From NCBI GenBank assembly GCA_944383905.1, contig CALWRI010000004.1, forward strand, positions 1 to 64,000: a stretch of DNA of 64,000 bases, in the 5' to 3' direction. Shown in pieces: positions 60,533 through 64,000 of the stretch. The first letter of the stretch is position 1; each line of letters opens with the position of its first letter. The position numbers and the translations under genes were made by a program. Origin of the DNA: an uncultured Christensenellaceae bacterium (lineage in GTDB: Bacteria > Bacillota > Clostridia > Christensenellales > UBA3700). The notes under the pieces are model-generated. The model was not told where the DNA came from and made no database searches. It saw nothing but the letters and a program-made list of their open reading frames with translations.

Positions 60533-60839
60533 GTTTATATTATCAACAGCCTATTGTTATATTATCAATTTCTACATTAAGCAATTTTAACTTTCAAATA
60601 ATTTGTTTTCACTGGTTTAGCTTGTTTTCTCTCGTATTACTGTATCTCATATTGTTTTGTCCCGCAGCTAAAAAATCTCATGCACTGAATATATTATTAT
60701 ACGTTATTTTATAAAAGTCAATAACAACTTTTTGCTGTATGCTTCATTACTTTACAAAATAATTATATTTCACCTGTTTTCATCTCTTTGAAGAATCTTT
60801 TTCTCTTTCCGATCAATATATTATATACTCTGCCAACTT
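60533..60839. other. AT-rich spacer before the repeat array
   Basis: About 300 AT-rich bases without a supported gene lie between the AEC gene and the repeats. Confidence 0.5.
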
Positions 60840-60923
60840 TAGGTCTTTTGACCTATTGCCATGGATATTATGTCAGGCTTTTTAATATATCGCCACGGAT
60901 ATTATTTTAGGTCTTTTGACCTA
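60840..60923. repeat. Two palindromes TAGGTCTTTTGACCTA with a shared flank
   Basis: The 16-bp palindrome occurs at 60840-60855 and 60908-60923; the second extends to 9-bp arms. Each is linked to a degenerate GGATATTAT(G/T)T segment (60863 and 60898). A third copy lies at 61200-61215. Confidence 0.85.
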
Positions 60924-60946
60924 AAACAACTTTTTAATCTGAATTA

Positions 60947-61250
60947 AGTCTGTTTACCTATGTCCTGTCTTCTTCCCAAAGTCCTGCATTCTTCCATATG
61001 TCCTGTCTTCTTCCCAAAGTCCTGCATTCTTCCCTGTGTCCTGTCTTCTTCCCAAAGTCCTGCATTCTTCCCTGTGTCCTGTCTTCTTCCCCAATCAAGT
61101 CTTCTACCTGAATCAAGTCTTCTGCCACAATCGAGTCTTCTACCACAATCGAGTCTTATACCTGAATCAAACCTTTAGTTATTACTATAGATATTATATT
61201 AGGTCTTTTGACCTATGTCAAGTCTTTTGACCTAAACCTAATTATAATCA
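60947..61250. repeat. Degenerate tandem array of 18-19 bp units
   Basis: Units begin GTCY and repeat in register. Three 38-bp pairs (GTCCTGTCTTCTTCCCAAA + GTCCTGCATTCTTCC...) span about 60962-61075, followed by four 18-bp units of type GTCTTCTACCTGAATCAA and GTCTTCTGCCACAATCGA to about 61170, then GTCTTTTGACCT palindromes at 61201 and 61221. The units share the core GTCTTYTRCC, so they seem to have grown by slippage from one ancestor. Confidence 0.85.
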
Positions 61251-61308
61251 AGTTGGATTAGTTAAAGATATTTTACGTGGCAAAAATAAAAAAATAAGGA
61301 CTGTCAAT

Positions 61309-61554
61309 ATGGAATTTCCTGAAATAATACGCGACATAATGTTTTACAGCAAGATAAATCAGGGCGAACTTGCCGATCTTCTCGACGTAAACCAAACCAC
61401 AATCGGACAATGGAAATCCGGCAAGAAAAAGCCGGGGTTTGACAATATTGTTAAAATTTATGAAACTTTCGGCATCACTCCAGACGAAATCTTTGGGGTT
61501 ACCGAAATTACAAGGAAACTCGATTTTTCTCATCTTATCAGAAAGAGCGTATAA
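61309..61554 (+). CDS. XRE family helix-turn-helix regulator
   Basis: The 81-residue protein has one HTH domain (SKINQGELADLLDVNQTTIGQWKSGKKKPGFDNIVKIYETFGITPDEIFG) and a short tail. AAGGACTG precedes the ATG at 61309. It lies directly downstream of the 18-19 bp repeat array, whose palindromes could be its binding sites; no other gene is coupled to it. Confidence 0.88.
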   Translation: MEFPEIIRDIMFYSKINQGELADLLDVNQTTIGQWKSGKKKPGFDNIVKIYETFGITPDEIFGVTEITRKLDFSHLIRKSV

Positions 61555-61758
61555 TGACCTTACTTCCCTTTGTCTTGATTTGAAATCGTTTTAGCGCTTT
61601 ACCTCAATCGTTTTATTGAGGTAGAAAAAACGGAGCGGAAACACCGCACCGTCCTATGACTGCATTATTTTTACAGATACGCTAATGCCTCTCTGCGAGC
61701 CTCGTCGTATCGTCAACAGTATTATTGCTTTTTATTAAATCAAAGTTCGGATTTGAAG
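61555..61758. other. Intergenic stretch with a TACCTCAAT/ATTGAGGTA hairpin
   Basis: A 9-bp-arm hairpin with loop CGTTTT lies near 61600-61624 between convergent genes; it has no clear T tail on either strand. Confidence 0.4.
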
Positions 61759-62289
61759 TCAGTTTTCCTTTATGAACTCCTCATTATTTGCGACAAGTTC
61801 GTCAAAAGTCGCGGGGGCATACCCGTTTATGTCAACACCTGCGTTCAACGCGTTTTCCATCGTCTTGAGACAGCTCCAATATGGACGGTTCACGTTGTTG
61901 TGCATATGCCCGTGTATAAGATATTTTCCTTCAAAGGCGAGCATGGGAAAATGGCAAAGCGTCGCCTTTCCTTTTCCCGTATTTATCACCGCATACGACG
62001 ACCAACCGATAAAGTACTTTGAGAGATCGACGCCACCGATCCACGAACGGTCGTGATTGCCGATTATCAGATATTTGTTTCCTTTGAGCCTTTTAATGTA
62101 CTCTTCGGGAGAGACCGCCGAGCGATATGCAAAATCTCCGACGATATATACGATATCGTTTTTGTGTACCCTCTTATTCCAATTATCTATCAGCTTTTCG
62201 TTCATTTCGTCCACCGAAGAAAAAGGACGATTGCACATAGATATGCAATTTTCGTGTCCGAGATGCAGATCGCTCGTAAAATACATCAT
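61759..62289 (-). CDS. Calcineurin-like metallophosphoesterase
   Basis: The 176-residue protein has the metallophosphoesterase motifs DLHLGHE, VGDFAYR, GNHDRS and HGHMHN in order, which bind two metal ions. Small stand-alone members act on varied phosphodiesters or phosphoproteins. The ATG at 62289 follows GAGAGG; codons upstream are unsupported. No operon partner. Confidence 0.92.
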   Translation of the reverse strand: MMYFTSDLHLGHENCISMCNRPFSSVDEMNEKLIDNWNKRVHKNDIVYIVGDFAYRSAVSPEEYIKRLKGNKYLIIGNHDRSWIGGVDLSKYFIGWSSYAVINTGKGKATLCHFPMLAFEGKYLIHGHMHNNVNRPYWSCLKTMENALNAGVDINGYAPATFDELVANNEEFIKEN

Positions 62290-62678
62290 ATTTCCTCTCC
62301 TCCCTATTTCTTTCGCAACGAGTGCCCCGACCGACAAACGGGTCTGCAAGCTCACTCAAAAAAGTATATGATCGACGTTTTGAGATCTTCCGTACTGCGT
62401 TTTATTGTTTGTATAATTTATATTTATAGTATAATTATGCAAAACCATAATGTCAATCATAAATATAAATAAATGAAATAATTTTGCGGAAAAAGTACGC
62501 GACTTTTCGCCGCACAGTTTTATTTTTGTCGACAAAACCGTCTTGTCTTTCCGACAAAAGCACGGTGTTCATTCTTTCCCGACAAACGCGCTGTTTTTCC
62601 TACGCGTCGCGGTATTTCTTTTCCGACACGTCGCGACGCTCTCCCTTTTCCGCCACGGCGTAAGGGCGCAAGACAGAC
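62290..62678. other. Intergenic stretch between the phosphoesterase and aldolase genes
   Basis: The AT-rich left half should carry the phosphoesterase promoter. The right half (62520-62640) repeats the word CCGACA(A)A four times at irregular spacing; I see no gene. Confidence 0.4.
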
Positions 62679-62708
62679 AAAAAAAACCGACGGATTTCTA
62701 TCCGTCGG
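62679..62708 (-). terminator. Terminator after fbaA
   Basis: CCGACGGA-TAGAAA-TCCGTCGG hairpin and an eight-base T run on the minus strand. Confidence 0.92.
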
Positions 62709-62730
62709 CAATTTTTCGTTTTTCAGACGA

Positions 62731-63684
62731 TTACGCGTTGAGTATCTCCGTCGCCTTGCCTGCGCAACCGAGGACTTCGGTGAGCTTGTGCTTGACAATG
62801 TACTTGATATTAGCTCTCGCGTCGCCGAGATACTGTCTGGGATCGAAGTGATCCGGATGCTCGACGAAATGCTTGCGGATACCCGCGGTGCAAGCCATAC
62901 GCAGGTCGCTGTCGATGTTGATCTTGCAGACAGCCATGGAAGCTGCCTTCCTGAGCATATCTTCGGGTACGCCGATCGCGTCTTTGAGCGCGCCGCCGTT
63001 CTCGTTGATGATCTTGACGAATTCCTGCGGAACGGAAGATGCGCCGTGCAGGACTATCGGGAAGTTGGGCAGTCTCTTTGCAACTTCTTCGAGAATATCG
63101 AAGCGGAGCTGCGGCTTGGTGCCCGGCTTGAACTTGTATGCGCCGTGAGAGGTGCCGATCGCGATCGCGAGGCTGTCGACGCCCGTCTTGGTGACGAACT
63201 CTTCGACCTCTTCGGGTCTGGTGTAGGAGCTATCCTCTGCGGAGACTTTGACTTCGTCTTCGACGCCCGCAAGTCTGCCCAGCTCGCCTTCGACGACTAC
63301 GCCGTGATCGTGAGCGTATTCGACGACCTTGCGGGTAAGCTCTATGTTATCCTTGAAAGCGTGATGGCTGCCGTCGATCATGACGGAGTTGAAACCGCCG
63401 TCGATACAGCTCTTGCAAAGCTCGAACGTATCGCCGTGATCGAGGTGCAGGCAGATGGGAAGATGGCTGACTTCTTCTGCCGCTTCTACCATCTTGCGGA
63501 GATAGGTGGGGTTTGCGTACTTTCTCGCACCGGAAGAAACCTGAAGAATGAGCGGCGCGTTTTCCTCGGTAGCCGCTTCGACGATACCCTGGATGATCTC
63601 CATATTGTTCACGTTGAAAGCGCCGATGGCGTAGCCGCCTTCGTATGCCTTCTTAAACATGTTTGCTGATGTAACCAATGGCAT
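62731..63684 (-). CDS. fbaA: Class II fructose-1,6-bisphosphate aldolase
   Basis: The 317-residue enzyme has the zinc-binding and catalytic motifs LHLDHGDTFE, VEGELGRLAG and FPIVLHGASSVP of class II aldolases. It cleaves fructose 1,6-bisphosphate in glycolysis. A strong GGAGG site precedes the ATG. It is a single-gene unit under a sigma-A-like promoter. Confidence 0.97.
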   Translation of the reverse strand: MPLVTSANMFKKAYEGGYAIGAFNVNNMEIIQGIVEAATEENAPLILQVSSGARKYANPTYLRKMVEAAEEVSHLPICLHLDHGDTFELCKSCIDGGFNSVMIDGSHHAFKDNIELTRKVVEYAHDHGVVVEGELGRLAGVEDEVKVSAEDSSYTRPEEVEEFVTKTGVDSLAIAIGTSHGAYKFKPGTKPQLRFDILEEVAKRLPNFPIVLHGASSVPQEFVKIINENGGALKDAIGVPEDMLRKAASMAVCKINIDSDLRMACTAGIRKHFVEHPDHFDPRQYLGDARANIKYIVKHKLTEVLGCAGKATEILNA

Positions 63685-63801
63685 AAAATTACCTCCAAAA
63701 TTGTTATCTTGTTGTTGATATTGTGCGCCTTGCGGCGTAAATTCCCTTATTCGCGCGCCTGTCGGGAGCAGCCCTGCCGCCCCGCTTCACGCGTCGCTTA
63801 T

Positions 63802-63830
63802 ATATTATCACATCGTTAAATAAATTACAA
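63802..63830 (-). promoter_or_regulatory. Promoter of fbaA
   Basis: TTGTAA (63830-63825), 17 bases, TAATAT (63807-63802) on the minus strand, giving a leader of about 110 nt. Confidence 0.6.
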
Positions 63831-63872
63831 TGCTTTGCGCGAATTTTAACGCTTTTCTTGCTTCCTGCGCGT

Positions 63873-64000
63873 TCAGGCGAGATTTTCGGGGTTGAGTCCT
63901 TTGAGCTCGTCGATGACGAATATGCCGTCCTTCCTGATCAGTACGTCGTCGAAATATATCTCGCCGCCGCCGAACGCCTGCGTCTGAACGAGCACGAGAT
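63873..64000 (-). CDS. C-terminus of a probable M29-type aminopeptidase (partial)
   Basis: Only the last 42 residues are in the window, ending [19 protein letters not shown]...[15 protein letters not shown]. This matches my memory of the C-terminal tail of clostridial M29 (AmpS/T type) metallo-aminopeptidases. The stop is at 63873-63875. The catalytic part lies beyond the window, so the call is tentative. Confidence 0.5.
   Translation of the reverse strand, partial: LVLVQTQAFGGGEIYFDDVLIRKDGIFVIDELKGLNPENLA

Noticed and set aside
60960-61178. Small Ser/Leu/Pro-repeat protein
   Set aside because: The open frame is a by-product of the 18-19 bp repeats; it has no ribosome binding site and the opposite strand is equally open.
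60947-61250. CRISPR array
   Set aside because: Units are contiguous or degenerate with no unique spacers of constant length and no cas genes nearby.

Overview
The window reads as a chromosomal segment of an anaerobic Bacillota, most likely a Clostridia-type gut lineage. Support comes from the gene order maf-mreB-minD-minE-(spoIVFB-like)...rplU-prp-rpmA, the anaerobic ribonucleotide reductase pair nrdD/nrdG, a rubrerythrin/high-molecular-weight rubredoxin pair, class II aldolase, a split transketolase, a CCA-encoding tRNA-Ser and many AGGAGG-type ribosome binding sites. Family-level placement cannot be made from the sequence alone.

Layout. 0-14 kb (almost all minus strand): rpmA (partial), prp, rplU with a likely L21 leader; RNase G with two radical-SAM-associated proteins and a ROK glucokinase; a SpoIVFB-like protease, MinE, MinD, a divergent MreB, Maf and an 812-residue Sel1-repeat protein; then a Ppx/GppA phosphatase. 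14-19.4 kb: NrdG/NrdD under a promoter with an NrdR-like palindrome, a low-molecular-weight protein tyrosine phosphatase and a condensation-domain-like acyltransferase. 19.6-25 kb: tRNA-Ser(CGA), degenerate copies of its 3' end, then a strikingly AT-rich five-gene operon (secreted protein, lipoprotein, MacA-like adaptor, ATPase, FtsX/MacB-type permease) that looks acquired. 25-49 kb: a carbohydrate region with a secreted PI-PLC-like lipoprotein, GH42, two GH2 enzymes, GH13, three GPH-type sugar/cation symporters, proS, split transketolase, comF and cysK. 48-51 kb: a Cys-cluster protein with a Lys/Ala tail, a GH16 lipoprotein, and a divergent XRE regulator/membrane protein pair with twin operators. 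51-58 kb: HAD phosphatase, two DtxR-type regulators, and an ABC-2 transporter locus in which about 770 bp is duplicated around an AT-rich papain-like lipoprotein gene. 58-64 kb: rubrerythrin operon, auxin-efflux-type carrier, a long degenerate 18-19 bp repeat array in front of a small XRE regulator, a metallophosphoesterase, fructose-bisphosphate aldolase, and the end of a probable M29 aminopeptidase.

How it fits together. The left third is housekeeping (ribosome biogenesis, RNA decay, cell division) with heavy translational coupling (ATGA, GTGA and TAATG overlaps). The middle is sugar scavenging: beta-mannosides, beta-galactosides and alpha-1,6-glucosides are taken up by GPH symporters, cleaved in the cytoplasm and fed through glucokinase, aldolase and transketolase. 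The accessory parts are the AT-rich export operon beside the tRNA, the duplicated lipoprotein/ABC locus, the XRE/FxLYD-like pair, and the repeat array. The best candidates for something undescribed are the AT-rich secreted-protein export operon (20.1-24.3 kb) and the duplication-flanked papain-like lipoprotein (54.9-57.7 kb). All functions are inferred by reading; no database search was run.
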